A stretch of 48,429 nucleotides of DNA from Saccharopolyspora rectivirgula DSM 43747 (lineage in GTDB: Bacteria; Actinomycetota; Actinomycetes; Mycobacteriales; Pseudonocardiaceae). Shown here piece by piece: positions 9,374-18,813 of this stretch (positions are counted from its first letter, which is position 1; every line of letters begins with the position of its first letter). The notes beneath the pieces are model-generated. The model was not told the DNA's origin and did no database searches. It saw nothing but the letters and a program-made list of their open reading frames with translations. A program made the position numbers and the translations under genes. Location: contig NZ_AYJW01000031.1 of the NCBI RefSeq assembly GCF_000497205.1, forward strand, positions 1-48,429. Direction: 5' to 3'.

Positions 9374-12148
9374 GTGGCTGCAAGCCGTTCCAACCCGACC
9401 AAGCGGTCCCCAGCGGAGGCGTATGCGGCGCACGCGCGTCGCAGTGCGCACCCCGAGCTCGCCGAGTTCATCAGTGAGCTGGACTTCGAACTCGACCCGT
9501 TCCAGCGGACCGCTTGCCAAGCTCTCGAATCCGGACGCGGAGTCCTGGTGTGCGCGCCGACCGGTGCCGGCAAAACGGTGGTCGGCGAGTTCGCGGTGCA
9601 CCTGGCCCTGCGCAGCGGCCGGAAGTGCTTCTACACCACGCCGATCAAGGCGCTGTCCAACCAGAAGTACGCCGACCTGTGCGAACGCTACGGGCACGCG
9701 GCGGTGGGCCTGCTGACCGGGGACACCTCGATCAACGGCGAGGCCCAGGTGGTCGTGATGACCACCGAGGTGCTGCGGAACATGCTCTACGCCGGTTCGC
9801 GCAGCCTCGACCAGCTCGGCTACGTGGTGATGGACGAGGTCCACTACCTCGCCGACCGCTTCCGCGGTGCGGTGTGGGAGGAAGTCATCCTGCACCTGCC
9901 CGAGCACGTGCAGATCGCCAGCCTCTCGGCCACCGTCAGCAACGCCGAGGAGTTCGGGGAGTGGCTGCAGGAGGTGCGGGGTGACACCACCGTGGTGGTG
10001 GACGAGCACCGGCCTGTTCCGCTGTGGCAGCACATGCTCGTGGGCCCCCGCATGTTCGACCTGTTCGCCGGGGAGTCCCGGGGACGGGAGCTGAAGATCA
10101 ACCCGAACCTGCTGCGGCAGACCCAGCGGTTGACGCAGACGCACTTCCAGCGCGGTCGACGCGGTGGCCCCAACGGCAAGCGGAAGGGCTCCAGGCCGCC
10201 CCGCTTCTTCCCGCCCTCCCGGGTGGACGTGCTCAACGGGCTGGACGCGGCCGGACTGCTGCCGGCGATCGTGTTCATCTTCAGCCGCAACGGCTGCGAC
10301 CAGGCGGTCGCCCAGTGCGTGCGCGCCGGGCTGCGGCTCACCACCGACGCCGAGGTGGCCGAAATCCGGGAGGTCGTCGACAAGCACACGGCGAACCTCC
10401 CGGAGAGCGACCTGGTGGTGCTCGGCTACTGGGAGTGGCGGGAAGCGCTGGAGCGCGGGGTTGCCGCGCACCACGCCGGCCTGCTGCCGGCCTTCAAGGA
10501 GACCGTGGAGGAGCTGTTCGTCCGCGGACTGGTGAAGGCCGTCTTCGCCACCGAGACCCTCGCCCTGGGGATCAACATGCCCGCCCGCACCGTGGTGCTG
10601 GAGCGGCTCGTCAAGTTCAACGGCGAATCCCACGTCGACCTCAGCCCCGGCGAGTACACCCAGTTGACCGGGCGCGCCGGGCGGCGCGGCATCGACGTGG
10701 AGGGGCACGCCGTGGTGCTCTGGCAGCCCGGCATGGACCCCAAGCAGGTGGCGGGCCTCGCCTCCACCCGCACCTACCCGCTGCGCTCGTCGTTCCGGCC
10801 CGGCTACAACATGGCGGTCAACCTGGTCCAGCGGGTGGGCCGGGACGCTGCCCGGGAGCTGCTGGAGCAGTCCTTCGCCCAGTTCCAGGCCGACCGCTCG
10901 GTGGTCGGTCTGTCCCGGCGGCTCGACCGCAACCGGGAAGCCCTGGAGGGCTACGCCGAGGCCATGCGCTGCCACCTCGGTGATTTCGCCGAGTACTTCG
11001 ACCTGCGCAAGCGGATTTCGGCTCGTGAGAAGCACCTGGCCCGGCAGAACCGGCAGGCCCGTCGCGCGGAGGCGGCGAAGTCGCTGGAGAAGCTGCGCAA
11101 GGGGGACGTGATCGCGGTGCCCGCTGGCCGGCGCTCCGGTCTGGCGGTGGTCATCGACCCCGGTGTGGAGCCGATGGGGGAGCCGCGGCCGCTCGTGGTC
11201 ACCGAGGACCGCTGGTCCGGGCGGCTTTCGGTGGCCGACTTCACCTCCCCGGTGGAACCGCTGGGCAAGATCCGCTTGCCCAAGCACGTGGACACCCGGT
11301 CCCCGAAATCCCGCCGGGACCTGGCCTCCACCCTGCGCAACACGGGTATCGAGGCTCCCGGGCGGCGTGGCCGGCGGCGCTCCGGCGCGGCCGACGACCC
11401 GGAGCTGCTGGAGCTCCGGCAGGCCCTGCGCTCCCACCCGTGCCACGGTTGCGCGGACCGGGAGACCCACGCCCGCTGGGCCGAGCGGCACGAGCGGCTG
11501 CGGAGCGAAACCGAGCAGCTGCAGCGTAAGGTGGCGGCCACGACGCACTCCCTGGTGCGATCGTTCGACCGCATCATCGCGCTGCTGGACGAGCGCGGTT
11601 ATCTGCAGCTGGACGACCCCGACCGGCCGGTCAGCGAGCACGGCCGGCGGCTTTCCCGGCTCTACAGCGAGTCGGACCTGCTCGCGGCGGAGTGCCTGCG
11701 GGCCGGTATCTGGGAGGGCCTGGGGCCGGCCGAGTTGGCCGCGGTGGTCTCCTCGCTGGTCTACGAGTCCCGGCGGGAGGGGCTGCTGGCCCCGCAGGTC
11801 CCGGCCGGGGCGGTCAGCGAGGCGCTGGACGCGACCTGGCGGTTGTGGACTGAGCTGGAGGACGACGAGCGGCGGCACAAGCTGGAGCGCACCCGCGAAC
11901 CCGATGCCGGTTTCGCCTGGCCGGTGTTCCGCTGGGCCCGCGGGGAGTCCCTGGAACGGGTGCTGATCGCATCCGAATCGGCCGGGCACGAACTCTCCGC
12001 CGGTGATTTCGTCCGCTGGTGCCGGCAGGTCGTCGATCTGCTGGACCAGATCCGCGAGGTCATGGGAACCGCCGACCCGGTGGGGTCGTCCGCGGCGAAG
12101 GCGGTGACCGCGATCCGCCGCGGGGTGGTGGCCGCCGGAGTGGCGTGA
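9374..12148 (+). CDS. helY: HelY, Ski2/Mtr4-like DEVH superfamily 2 helicase
   Basis: This 924-residue ATP-dependent helicase is related to Ski2 and Mtr4, enzymes of RNA metabolism. Visible motifs are APTGAGKTVV (motif I, about residue 60), TTPIKALSNQKY (Ia), VVMDEVHYLADRFRG (motif II, DEVH, about 152), SLSATVSNAEEF (III), FATETLALGINMPART (V) and QLTGRAGRRGID (VI). The C-terminal half carries the DSHCT-type region (about 760-924). The GTG at 9374 has GAGG close upstream and keeps the family N-terminus. HelY next to tatAC and pafBC is conserved synteny with M. tuberculosis. Confidence 0.94.
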   Translation: MAASRSNPTKRSPAEAYAAHARRSAHPELAEFISELDFELDPFQRTACQALESGRGVLVCAPTGAGKTVVGEFAVHLALRSGRKCFYTTPIKALSNQKYADLCERYGHAAVGLLTGDTSINGEAQVVVMTTEVLRNMLYAGSRSLDQLGYVVMDEVHYLADRFRGAVWEEVILHLPEHVQIASLSATVSNAEEFGEWLQEVRGDTTVVVDEHRPVPLWQHMLVGPRMFDLFAGESRGRELKINPNLLRQTQRLTQTHFQRGRRGGPNGKRKGSRPPRFFPPSRVDVLNGLDAAGLLPAIVFIFSRNGCDQAVAQCVRAGLRLTTDAEVAEIREVVDKHTANLPESDLVVLGYWEWREALERGVAAHHAGLLPAFKETVEELFVRGLVKAVFATETLALGINMPARTVVLERLVKFNGESHVDLSPGEYTQLTGRAGRRGIDVEGHAVVLWQPGMDPKQVAGLASTRTYPLRSSFRPGYNMAVNLVQRVGRDAARELLEQSFAQFQADRSVVGLSRRLDRNREALEGYAEAMRCHLGDFAEYFDLRKRISAREKHLARQNRQARRAEAAKSLEKLRKGDVIAVPAGRRSGLAVVIDPGVEPMGEPRPLVVTEDRWSGRLSVADFTSPVEPLGKIRLPKHVDTRSPKSRRDLASTLRNTGIEAPGRRGRRRSGAADDPELLELRQALRSHPCHGCADRETHARWAERHERLRSETEQLQRKVAATTHSLVRSFDRIIALLDERGYLQLDDPDRPVSEHGRRLSRLYSESDLLAAECLRAGIWEGLGPAELAAVVSSLVYESRREGLLAPQVPAGAVSEALDATWRLWTELEDDERRHKLERTREPDAGFAWPVFRWARGESLERVLIASESAGHELSAGDFVRWCRQVVDLLDQIREVMGTADPVGSSAAKAVTAIRRGVVAAGVA

Positions 12149-12161
12149 CGGCCCGGTTGAC

Positions 12162-12213
12162 GCGAACAGCGGCCCTGCTGTGGTTTGATCAGCAGGGCCG
12201 TATCGCTGTTCGC
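12162..12213 (+). terminator. Long bulged hairpin downstream of helY
   Basis: A 9-bp outer stem (12162-12170 with 12205-12213) is stacked on a perfect 10-bp inner stem (12171-12180 with 12190-12199). A 9-nt loop closes it, and a 5-nt one-sided bulge lies at 12200-12204. No T-tail follows. It sits 13 nt after the helY stop and 14 nt before the Shine-Dalgarno of the next gene, so it may terminate helY or modulate the downstream gene. Confidence 0.55.
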
Positions 12214-12236
12214 CGATGCTCCTTCCGGAGGTAGTG

Positions 12237-12728
12237 ATGACCGGGCCCTACGGTCCGCCAGATGACCAACCGCAGTGGGGACAGCCCCAGTTCCGCCCGC
12301 CGGGCGGGGTGGTTCCGGCCATCGGTTACTCGGTGGCGCCGCCGCAAGCTCCGCAGGGGGCTCGGGAGAACGGGTCGGAGGAGTTCACGGTGCCGCCGAA
12401 GAAGAAGCGCTCGGCGCTGCCGTGGGTGTTCGGGGCGCTGGCGGTGGTCGTCCTGGGCGCGGCGGTGGTGCTGGTCCTGGGGTTCGTGGCTCCGGGGTGG
12501 TTCACGCGCACGGTGTTCGACGCGGCCGGGGTGGAGAAGGGGATCGAGCGGACCCTCACCGACTCGTACCACCTCGACGGGGTCACCGGGGTCAGCTGCC
12601 CGGAGGACCAGCCAGTGGAGCCCGGCCACCGGTTCGACTGCCGGGTCACCCTCGAGTCCGGGGAGAAGACGGTGACGGTGACCGTCAAGGACTCCCTGGG
12701 GATCTACGAAGTCGGCTACCCGAAGTGA
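12237..12728 (+). CDS. DUF4333 single-pass membrane protein
   Basis: The 163-residue protein has a Pro/Gly/Gln-rich cytoplasmic N-terminus (about 1-55), a basic KKKR stop, one transmembrane helix (about 62-85, WVFGALAVVVLGAAVVLVLG) and an extracytoplasmic DUF4333 domain (about 95-160). Two Cys (VSCPED and FDCRV) in that domain probably form a disulfide. Function is unknown. GGAGG at 12227-12231 decides the ATG at 12237; a GTG one codon earlier is an alternative. A similar membrane protein follows helY in mycobacteria. Confidence 0.82.
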   Translation: MTGPYGPPDDQPQWGQPQFRPPGGVVPAIGYSVAPPQAPQGARENGSEEFTVPPKKKRSALPWVFGALAVVVLGAAVVLVLGFVAPGWFTRTVFDAAGVEKGIERTLTDSYHLDGVTGVSCPEDQPVEPGHRFDCRVTLESGEKTVTVTVKDSLGIYEVGYPK

Positions 12729-12767
12729 AAATTCGACAGCGGCTGACCCAGCAGGAACACTCTGGGC

Positions 12768-13976
12768 GTGGGCCGACACCAGATGCGGACGCTGCAGGAA
12801 GAGGAGCTCCGCGCGGCTTACGACCTCTTCCTGCGCGCGGTGCTGCAGCGTCCGTCGACTGACGAGCAGTGGAGCCACCTGCGGGCGAGGTTCGAAACCG
12901 GTCGGGTGCTCGGTGCGTTCGTCGACGACGAGCTGGCCGGCACCGCGCTGACCACTTCGAGCGCGGTCGTCGTCCCGGGCGGGCGGAAGCTGCCGGCCGG
13001 TGCGGTCACGGGGGTGGCGGTGCGGCCCGACAGGACTCGGCGCGGAATCCTGACCGGCTTGATGCACGCCCAGCTGGACGACGCCAGGCAGCGGAACGAA
13101 CCGCTGGCGATGCTGCACGCGTCCGAGGCCGTCATCTACGAGCGCTTCGGATACGGGGTGGCCACTCGGGCCCGGATGGTGGAGATCAACAGGATCCGGA
13201 CGCAGTTCCGCGACGAGGTGCCGCGGAAGGGACGGGTGCACCTGCTGGAGCTGTCGGCGGCCACCCGGGTGTTGCCGGAGATCTACCGCGACCGCGTCCT
13301 GGCCCGGCCGGGCCAGATCGAGCGCACCGACGGGTGGTGGAAGTCGCGGCTGGGCATGCTCAGCACGGGGGCGCTGGTCGTGGTGCACCAGACCGACGAC
13401 GGCACGTACGACGGTTTCGCCGTCTACGAGCCGAAGAGCATCGAAGACGCCTTCGACGTGGCGGAGAGCCAGTTGCAGGTGCACGACCTGCAGGCCGCGG
13501 ACAGCGCTGTGGCGGCGAGCCTGTGGCGCTTCCTGCTGGACATCGATCTGGTCAACCAGGTGCGGGTGGTGGACCGGCCGCTGGACGAGCCGCTGGAGCT
13601 GTGGCTCACCGACCGGCGGCAGTGCCGCACCGTGGCGACGTACGACGACCTGTGGCTGCGGCTGGTGGACGTCGAAACCGCCTTGCAGCAGCGGGCTTTC
13701 GGATCGGCGGAGCCGGTGACCATCGAGGTGGCGGACAGCATGCTGCCGACCAACTCCGGTTGCTACCGGATCTCGGGGCAAGGGGTCGAGCGCAGCACCG
13801 GGCAGCCGCAGTTGAGCATGGACGTCGCCACCCTGGCTTCGCTCTACTTGGGGGACCACCCGGTGTCGCGGATGGTGGAAGCGGGTCGGATCCAGGTGCA
13901 CGACGCCGAGGCGGTGCCTCGGGCCGAGGAGCTGTTCCGGACCGGACGACTGCCCTGGTGCGGCACGAATTTCTGA
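12768..13976 (+). CDS. eis: Eis-like GNAT family N-acetyltransferase
   Basis: The 402-residue length and layout match Eis proteins, hexameric acetyl-CoA-dependent acetyltransferases that modify many amines and, in M. tuberculosis, aminoglycosides. Residues about 1-150 form the catalytic GNAT domain with GAVTGVAVRPDRTRRGILTG (acetyl-CoA binding RxxRRxGI loop) and LHASEAVIYERFGYG. A second, non-catalytic GNAT region and a C-terminal SCP2-like domain follow. The C-terminus ends at GTNF, the free carboxylate being part of Eis active sites. Substrate and any resistance role here are unknown. Confidence 0.82.
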   Translation: MGRHQMRTLQEEELRAAYDLFLRAVLQRPSTDEQWSHLRARFETGRVLGAFVDDELAGTALTTSSAVVVPGGRKLPAGAVTGVAVRPDRTRRGILTGLMHAQLDDARQRNEPLAMLHASEAVIYERFGYGVATRARMVEINRIRTQFRDEVPRKGRVHLLELSAATRVLPEIYRDRVLARPGQIERTDGWWKSRLGMLSTGALVVVHQTDDGTYDGFAVYEPKSIEDAFDVAESQLQVHDLQAADSAVAASLWRFLLDIDLVNQVRVVDRPLDEPLELWLTDRRQCRTVATYDDLWLRLVDVETALQQRAFGSAEPVTIEVADSMLPTNSGCYRISGQGVERSTGQPQLSMDVATLASLYLGDHPVSRMVEAGRIQVHDAEAVPRAEELFRTGRLPWCGTNF

Positions 13977-14038
13977 GGGAATGGCAGCGTCTTGCCCCCG
14001 GGTACCCGGGGTGCACCGACGCGGAGTTGGAGCGTGCT

Positions 14039-14884
14039 ATGCGGGTCCATCACTTGAACTGCGGAACGATGCACCCCTGGGGTGGCCGGTTGATCAGCTA
14101 CGCCAAGTCGGACTTCGGCCGCGGGCGGCTGGTCTGCCACTGCCTGCTCATCGAAACCGACCGGGAACTGGTGCTGGTCGACACCGGTTTCGGCACCCGG
14201 GACATCACCACCGACTACGAGAAGCTGACCCGGCGGTGGCTGCTGATGACCCGACCGGAGCTGAACCCGTCGGAAACCGCGGTGCACCAGGTCGCCCAGC
14301 TGGGCTATCGACCGGAGGACGTCCGGCACATCGTGCTGACCCACCTCGACCGGGACCACATCGGTGGTCTGCCGGATTTCCCGCACGCCACGGTGCACTT
14401 GCACGACACCGAGTTCGAAACCATGCAGTTGGGTTTGGACCGGGGGCGCTACCTGCGGCACCAGTGGGCGCACGGTCCGCATTGGAGCGTGCACAGCAGT
14501 TCCGAAGGGGAGAAGTGGTTCGGTTTCGAAGCGGTTCGCGACTTGCCGGGGCTCCCACCGGAAATACTGCTGGTCCCGCTGTTCGGGCACACCCGCGGTC
14601 ACACCGGGGTTGCGGTGCGCACCGGTGATCGGTGGCTGCTGGACGCCGGGGACGCCTACTTCGCGCACGGCCAGCTGCTCCGGCCCCAGCACGCGCCGCC
14701 CGCGCTGCGGGGCTACGAGCGGTTGATGCAGTACGACGGGAAACTGCGCCGCAGGAACCAGGAGCGGTTGCGGGACCTGGCCACCGCCCACCCGGAAGTG
14801 GACATCTTCTGCGCTCACGACCCGGTGGAGTTCCAGCGCTACCAGATCACCGCGGCTGCCCGGAGCGCTCGATCGCCGAGATGA
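14039..14884 (+). CDS. Metallo-beta-lactamase fold hydrolase
   Basis: The 281-residue protein carries the MBL metal-binding set: THLDRDHIGG (HxxxDH, about residues 100-107), FGHTRGHTGV (about 182-191) and the bridging Asp in LLDAGDAYF (about 201-208). These proteins hydrolyse thioesters, lactones or esters using two metal ions. Nothing here identifies the substrate; a quorum-quenching lactonase or glyoxalase-like role are only possibilities. The ATG at 14039 has GGAG about 9 nt upstream. The 3' end overlaps the convergent exonuclease gene by 38 bp. Confidence 0.85.
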   Translation: MRVHHLNCGTMHPWGGRLISYAKSDFGRGRLVCHCLLIETDRELVLVDTGFGTRDITTDYEKLTRRWLLMTRPELNPSETAVHQVAQLGYRPEDVRHIVLTHLDRDHIGGLPDFPHATVHLHDTEFETMQLGLDRGRYLRHQWAHGPHWSVHSSSEGEKWFGFEAVRDLPGLPPEILLVPLFGHTRGHTGVAVRTGDRWLLDAGDAYFAHGQLLRPQHAPPALRGYERLMQYDGKLRRRNQERLRDLATAHPEVDIFCAHDPVEFQRYQITAAARSARSPR

Positions 14885-15794
14885 GCCGGTCGATGCTGGA
14901 GCCGAGCCCCCACTGCTGCTGCAGCTGGCGCAACCTCTGGTGGTCCACATCAGACGGAGGGAACCCGTCGGGGCGGTGCAGGACCACGGGAGCGTTCCGC
15001 GCGACTCGCACCACGCCGGGCGCGGCGGAGAGGTACTCGGCCGCCTCGACCAGCTTGCCCAGCACCCGAGGAGTGAGTCCGCGATCGCCGGCCTGCGCTG
15101 CTTCCAGCAGGGCTTCCAGGGAGCCGAACTGCGTGATCAGCTTCGCGGCGGTCTTCTCCCCGATGCCGGCCACCCCCGGCAGGCCGTCGGACGGGTCGCC
15201 GCGCAGGATCGCCATGTCCGCGTAGTCGGCGCCGGCCCGGTCCGCGGACAGCGCGTAGCGCTCGGCGAGCTCGGCCGGTCCGTAGTCCTGGGCCTTGGCC
15301 AGCCCGGCACCGACGTACACCACCCGGGCTGGGGTCGGTGTGCTGCGGACCAGTTGGAACAGGTCCCGGTCCCCGGTCACCACCTGGACCGGATCGCGCT
15401 GCTCCTGCTCGGTGAGCGTGCCGATCACGTCGTCGGCCTCGAACCCCTCGGCTTCCGCGGTGGCGATCCCGGCAGCTGCCAGCACCTCGAGGATGATCGG
15501 GACCTGCGGGCCGAGCGAATCCGGAACGTCCTCTTCGTCCGGTTCCGCTTCGGCGACCCGGTGCGCCTTGTAGGAGGGCAGCAGGTCGACCCGGAACTGC
15601 GGGCGCCAGTCGTTGTCCAGGCAGGCGATCAACCGGCCGGGCCGCCGGTCGGTGATCAGCCGGGCGAGCATGTCGCAGAAACCGCGCACCGAGTTCACCG
15701 GTGTGCCGTCCGGGGCGGTGAGCGATTCCGGCAGCGCGTAGAAGGAGCGGAACCACAGGCCGGCTGCGTCGACGAGCATCAGCGGGGAACGCAC
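14847..15794 (-). CDS. 5'-3' exonuclease (flap endonuclease family)
   Basis: The 315-residue protein matches stand-alone 5'-3' exonucleases homologous to the N-terminal domain of DNA polymerase I. Metal-binding acidic residues are visible in MLVDAAGLWFRSFYAL, EAEGFEADDVIGTL and VVTGDRDLFQLV. The helix-hairpin-helix DNA-binding segment is RGDPSDGLPGVAGIGEKTAA. The role is removal of 5' flaps or RNA primers during replication and repair. An orthologue sits at the same place relative to helY and pepE in M. tuberculosis. Confidence 0.92.
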   Translation of the reverse strand: MRSPLMLVDAAGLWFRSFYALPESLTAPDGTPVNSVRGFCDMLARLITDRRPGRLIACLDNDWRPQFRVDLLPSYKAHRVAEAEPDEEDVPDSLGPQVPIILEVLAAAGIATAEAEGFEADDVIGTLTEQEQRDPVQVVTGDRDLFQLVRSTPTPARVVYVGAGLAKAQDYGPAELAERYALSADRAGADYADMAILRGDPSDGLPGVAGIGEKTAAKLITQFGSLEALLEAAQAGDRGLTPRVLGKLVEAAEYLSAAPGVVRVARNAPVVLHRPDGFPPSDVDHQRLRQLQQQWGLGSSIDRLISAIERSGQPR

Positions 15795-15945
15795 GTCGCT
15801 AGCTTGTCATGCCCTCGCCCCGCAGCGCTCCACCGGTCTCCCCGATTCGTCCATAGCGGACCGCGCGACCCGCTCGACCACTGGTGGCTTCGGTTTCAGG
15901 CCAGGGCGCGGTGCTCGCGGCGAACCACGGGATAGTCTGAACGTC

Positions 15946-17100
15946 ATGGCCATCGTCTCGCCCAACCAGGATCCGTCGGTATTCGCGGCGCGGCTGCGCA
16001 AGGCCGCGGAAGCAGCGGCGGCTGCTGATCTCGACGCGCTCGTCATCACCCCGGGCTCCGATCTGCGCTACCTGATCGGGGTTGCCGGTGAGTCGTTCGA
16101 GCGATTGAGCGCACTGGTGGTCCCGGCCGCCGGTCGGCCCGGCACTCCGGTGCTGGTGGTGCCCAAACTCGAAGAGCTCGGTTACGCCGACGTGCCCGCC
16201 GACGCGCTCGGCCTCGAAACCGTGACGTGGGTCGATGGCCAGGACCCGCACGCGCTGGTGGGGGACCTGCTGGGGCGCGGGGGCGCCAAGCCCGCCCGGC
16301 TGGCCATCGCCGACACCATGCCCGCCCTGCACGCGCTGCCGCTGCGGTCGGTCTTGCCGGAGACCGAGCAGCAGCTGGCCGGCCCGGTGCTGCGCGCGCT
16401 GCGCATGCGGAAGGACGCCGCCGAGGTCGAAGCGCTCCGCCAGGCCGGCGCCGCCATCGACCGGGTGCACGCCCGCATGGCCGAGTTCCTGCGGCCCGGT
16501 CGCACCGAGGCCGAGGTCGGCGCGGACATCGAAGCGGCGATCGTCGCCGAGGGCCACACCGAAGCCGACTTCGTCATCGTCGGCTCGGGGCCGAACGGGG
16601 CCAGCCCGCACCACGCGCTTTCGGACCGGGTGATCGAGAAGGGCGATGTGGTCGTGGTGGACATCGGTGGTCCGGTCCCCGGCGGCTACAACTCCGACTG
16701 CACCCGCACCTACGCCGTGGGCGAGCCCGCCCAGGAGGACGTGCGCGACACCTACGCGGTGCTGCGGGACGCCCAGCAGGCGGCTTTCGAAGCGGTTCGT
16801 CCGGGGGTGACCGCTGAGGCTGTCGACGCCGCTGCTCGCGAGCCCATCGCCGAGGCGGGTTTCGGCGAGTTCTTCTTCCACCGCACCGGTCACGGCATCG
16901 GACTGGACGTGCACGAGGACCCCTACATCGTGGCGGGCAACCGCACCGTCCTGGAGCCGGGAATGGCGTTCAGCATCGAGCCCGGCATCTACCAGGAGGG
17001 TCGATGGGGAGCTCGCATCGAGGACATCGTGATCGTCACCGAGGACGGTGCGGAACGCGTCAACAACCAGCCGCGGGATTTGGTGGTGCTGCCGGCGTGA
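15946..17100 (+). CDS. pepE: M24 family Xaa-Pro dipeptidase/aminopeptidase (PepE-like)
   Basis: The 384-residue enzyme has the creatinase-like N-terminal domain (about 1-155) and the M24 pita-bread catalytic domain. The dinuclear metal ligands are visible: Asp in VVVDIGGP, Asp in NSDCTRTYAVG, His in RTGHGIGLDVHEDP, Glu in FSIEPGIY and Glu in ARIEDIVIV. It cleaves peptides with proline in the second position. A TAGTCT -10 element ends 7 nt before the ATG, suggesting an almost leaderless mRNA. The stop overlaps the regulator start (GTGA), so the two form an operon. Confidence 0.92.
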   Translation: MAIVSPNQDPSVFAARLRKAAEAAAAADLDALVITPGSDLRYLIGVAGESFERLSALVVPAAGRPGTPVLVVPKLEELGYADVPADALGLETVTWVDGQDPHALVGDLLGRGGAKPARLAIADTMPALHALPLRSVLPETEQQLAGPVLRALRMRKDAAEVEALRQAGAAIDRVHARMAEFLRPGRTEAEVGADIEAAIVAEGHTEADFVIVGSGPNGASPHHALSDRVIEKGDVVVVDIGGPVPGGYNSDCTRTYAVGEPAQEDVRDTYAVLRDAQQAAFEAVRPGVTAEAVDAAAREPIAEAGFGEFFFHRTGHGIGLDVHEDPYIVAGNRTVLEPGMAFSIEPGIYQEGRWGARIEDIVIVTEDGAERVNNQPRDLVVLPA

Positions 17101-17570
17101 GCGAGAAGGAGTCGAACACGTCCAGCCCGCTGGAACCGACCGACCGGGCGATCCTGCGGGAATTGGCCCGGGACGGCAGGTGCAGCTTCACCGACCTCGC
17201 CGAGCGGGTCGGGTTGAGCGTCTCGGCCGTGCACCAGCGGGTTCGCCGATTGGAGCAGCGCGGCGCCATCCAGGGGTACGCCGCCAAGGTGGACGGGGAG
17301 CAGATCGGTCTGCCGATGACCGCGTTCATCTCCCTGACCCCGATCGACCCGGCCGCGCCGGACGACTACCCGCAGCGGCTCGAACACCTGCCGCAGATCG
17401 AGTCGTGCTACTCGGTGGCCGGGGAGGAGTCCTACATCCTGCGGGTGCGAGTGCAGTCCCCGCAGGGGCTGGAGGAGCTGCTGCAGCAGATCCGGGAGGC
17501 GGCGAAGGTCTCCACCCGCACCACCGTCGTGCTGTCCACGCCGTTCGAGAACCGGCCGCCCGCGATCTGA
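17097..17570 (+). CDS. Lrp/AsnC family transcriptional regulator
   Basis: The 157-residue protein has an N-terminal helix-turn-helix (about 15-60, DRAILRELARDGRCSFTDLA and VGLSVSAVHQRVRRLEQRG). A C-terminal RAM ligand-sensing domain (about 75-150) includes IESCYSVAGEESYILRVRV. Members bind amino acids and control amino-acid metabolism. GTG at 17097 overlaps the peptidase stop by 4 bp, and residues from this start match the family; the frame back to 17004 lies inside pepE. Co-expression with a peptidase suggests the regulator senses an amino acid released by it, which is inference. Confidence 0.9.
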   Translation: MSEKESNTSSPLEPTDRAILRELARDGRCSFTDLAERVGLSVSAVHQRVRRLEQRGAIQGYAAKVDGEQIGLPMTAFISLTPIDPAAPDDYPQRLEHLPQIESCYSVAGEESYILRVRVQSPQGLEELLQQIREAAKVSTRTTVVLSTPFENRPPAI

Positions 17571-17580
17571 CGGTCCCAGC

Positions 17581-17612
17581 GCGCCCGCGGTCGAGCCGCC
17601 GGCCGCGGGCGC
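17581..17612. terminator. Bidirectional terminator between convergent genes
   Basis: A perfect 10-bp stem GCGCCCGCGG/CCGCGGGCGC with a 12-nt loop fills the 46-bp space between the ends of the Lrp gene and the SGNH hydrolase gene. Confidence 0.6.
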
Positions 17613-17616
17613 GGTG

Positions 17617-18696
17617 TCACCTGTTGGCCTGGGCGGCGACGGCGTGCTCGGGAACCGCCTGCAGGTTGCCGTTCTCGTCCGGCAGGCACACCGCTCGCTG
17701 GTCCGGCAGGTTCAGGAAATCGCTGAGGCAGCGGCCGAGCTGCGCGTGACCGACGGCGTTGGCGTGGAACGACTCCTGCATCGCGTGCGGGGCGCGGTCC
17801 TCGTGCTCCAGGCTCTCCCAGTCGACCGTCAGCCGGGTGAACCACTCGCCGGCCCGGGTCTGCGGATCACCGGTGCAGGCTTCGTGACCGATGCCGGCGC
17901 GGGACAGGTCCAGGAACCGGGCCCCGGCCTCCTCGGCCACTTCGCGGATCGCCTTGGACAGGGCGGGCACCCCGGTCTCCCGGATCCAGGTCAGGTCGCC
18001 GGTCTGGAACGGGCAGCCGGCGAGGTTCTGCAGCTCCGGCGAGATCTCCGGTCCCACGGGGGAGGCGTAGGACTGCAGGACCAGGTCGTAGCTGCCGGGG
18101 GTGTAGCCGGAGCTGTCCATGGCGGTCCGGATGTCCGCGAGCGCGGCCAGGATCTTCGGTTGCATCCGCTCCAGCCGTTGCGGCCACTCCGCCGCGATGT
18201 CCGCGGAGCACCCCTCGTCAGAGCGCCGGGCCCAGGCCTCGACGCACCGGGTGACCAGGTCGGTGAACCCCGGGTCGTCGTTGGCGCCGATCTGCACGAT
18301 GACGTGGGTCACCCGGTACCGCTTGGCCACCTCGGCCAACCGCGCGGCCTGCGACCCCTCCGGGTGCCCGGGGAGCGGGTGCAGCCCGACCAGGTCCGTC
18401 TTGGCCCCCGAACAGGCCAGGTTGATCCGCGTCACGTGCGGTGGGAGCCGCAGCTGGTGCACCGGGGCCGCGGCCGAGCGGTGGCACCAGTTGCCGTTCT
18501 CCCCGTCGGTGCCGACCTCGTAGTTGCCGCCGCCTTCTCCGGACAGCGTGCTGTCGCCGAGCGTGACCACCGCCTCGGGGAGCTGCTTGGGCTGCAGCGG
18601 CAGCCCGGGCAGGTACTGGTCGCTGGCCAGCACCACGAGCGCCAGCACCAGGCTGACCAGCAGCACCACGAGTGGTCTCGACTTACGCGCCCGCAT
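17617..18696 (-). CDS. Membrane-anchored SGNH/GDSL-type hydrolase
   Basis: The 359-residue protein starts with a basic cap and one hydrophobic signal anchor (about 8-27), so the enzyme domain is likely extracytoplasmic. The SGNH blocks are visible: block I VTLGDSTLSGEGGG with the nucleophile Ser (about 48), block II Gly in NLACSGAKTD, block III QIGANDDPGF with the Asn, and block V His in ESFHANAVGHAQLG. Even Cys spacing suggests disulfides. The family includes lipases and carbohydrate esterases; the substrate cannot be assigned. It is divergent from fxsA. Confidence 0.85.
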   Translation of the reverse strand: MRARKSRPLVVLLVSLVLALVVLASDQYLPGLPLQPKQLPEAVVTLGDSTLSGEGGGNYEVGTDGENGNWCHRSAAAPVHQLRLPPHVTRINLACSGAKTDLVGLHPLPGHPEGSQAARLAEVAKRYRVTHVIVQIGANDDPGFTDLVTRCVEAWARRSDEGCSADIAAEWPQRLERMQPKILAALADIRTAMDSSGYTPGSYDLVLQSYASPVGPEISPELQNLAGCPFQTGDLTWIRETGVPALSKAIREVAEEAGARFLDLSRAGIGHEACTGDPQTRAGEWFTRLTVDWESLEHEDRAPHAMQESFHANAVGHAQLGRCLSDFLNLPDQRAVCLPDENGNLQAVPEHAVAAQANR

Positions 18697-18813
18697 CAGC
18701 AGCAGTCTATTGGCTCACCCGCCGTTGTGATCTGCAGGCTCGCCCGGCAGGGAGCATTTGCGGCTTTTGAGACGTTGTAATGGGGAGAGCCGCCGACAGA
18801 GAGGTCTGAATCC

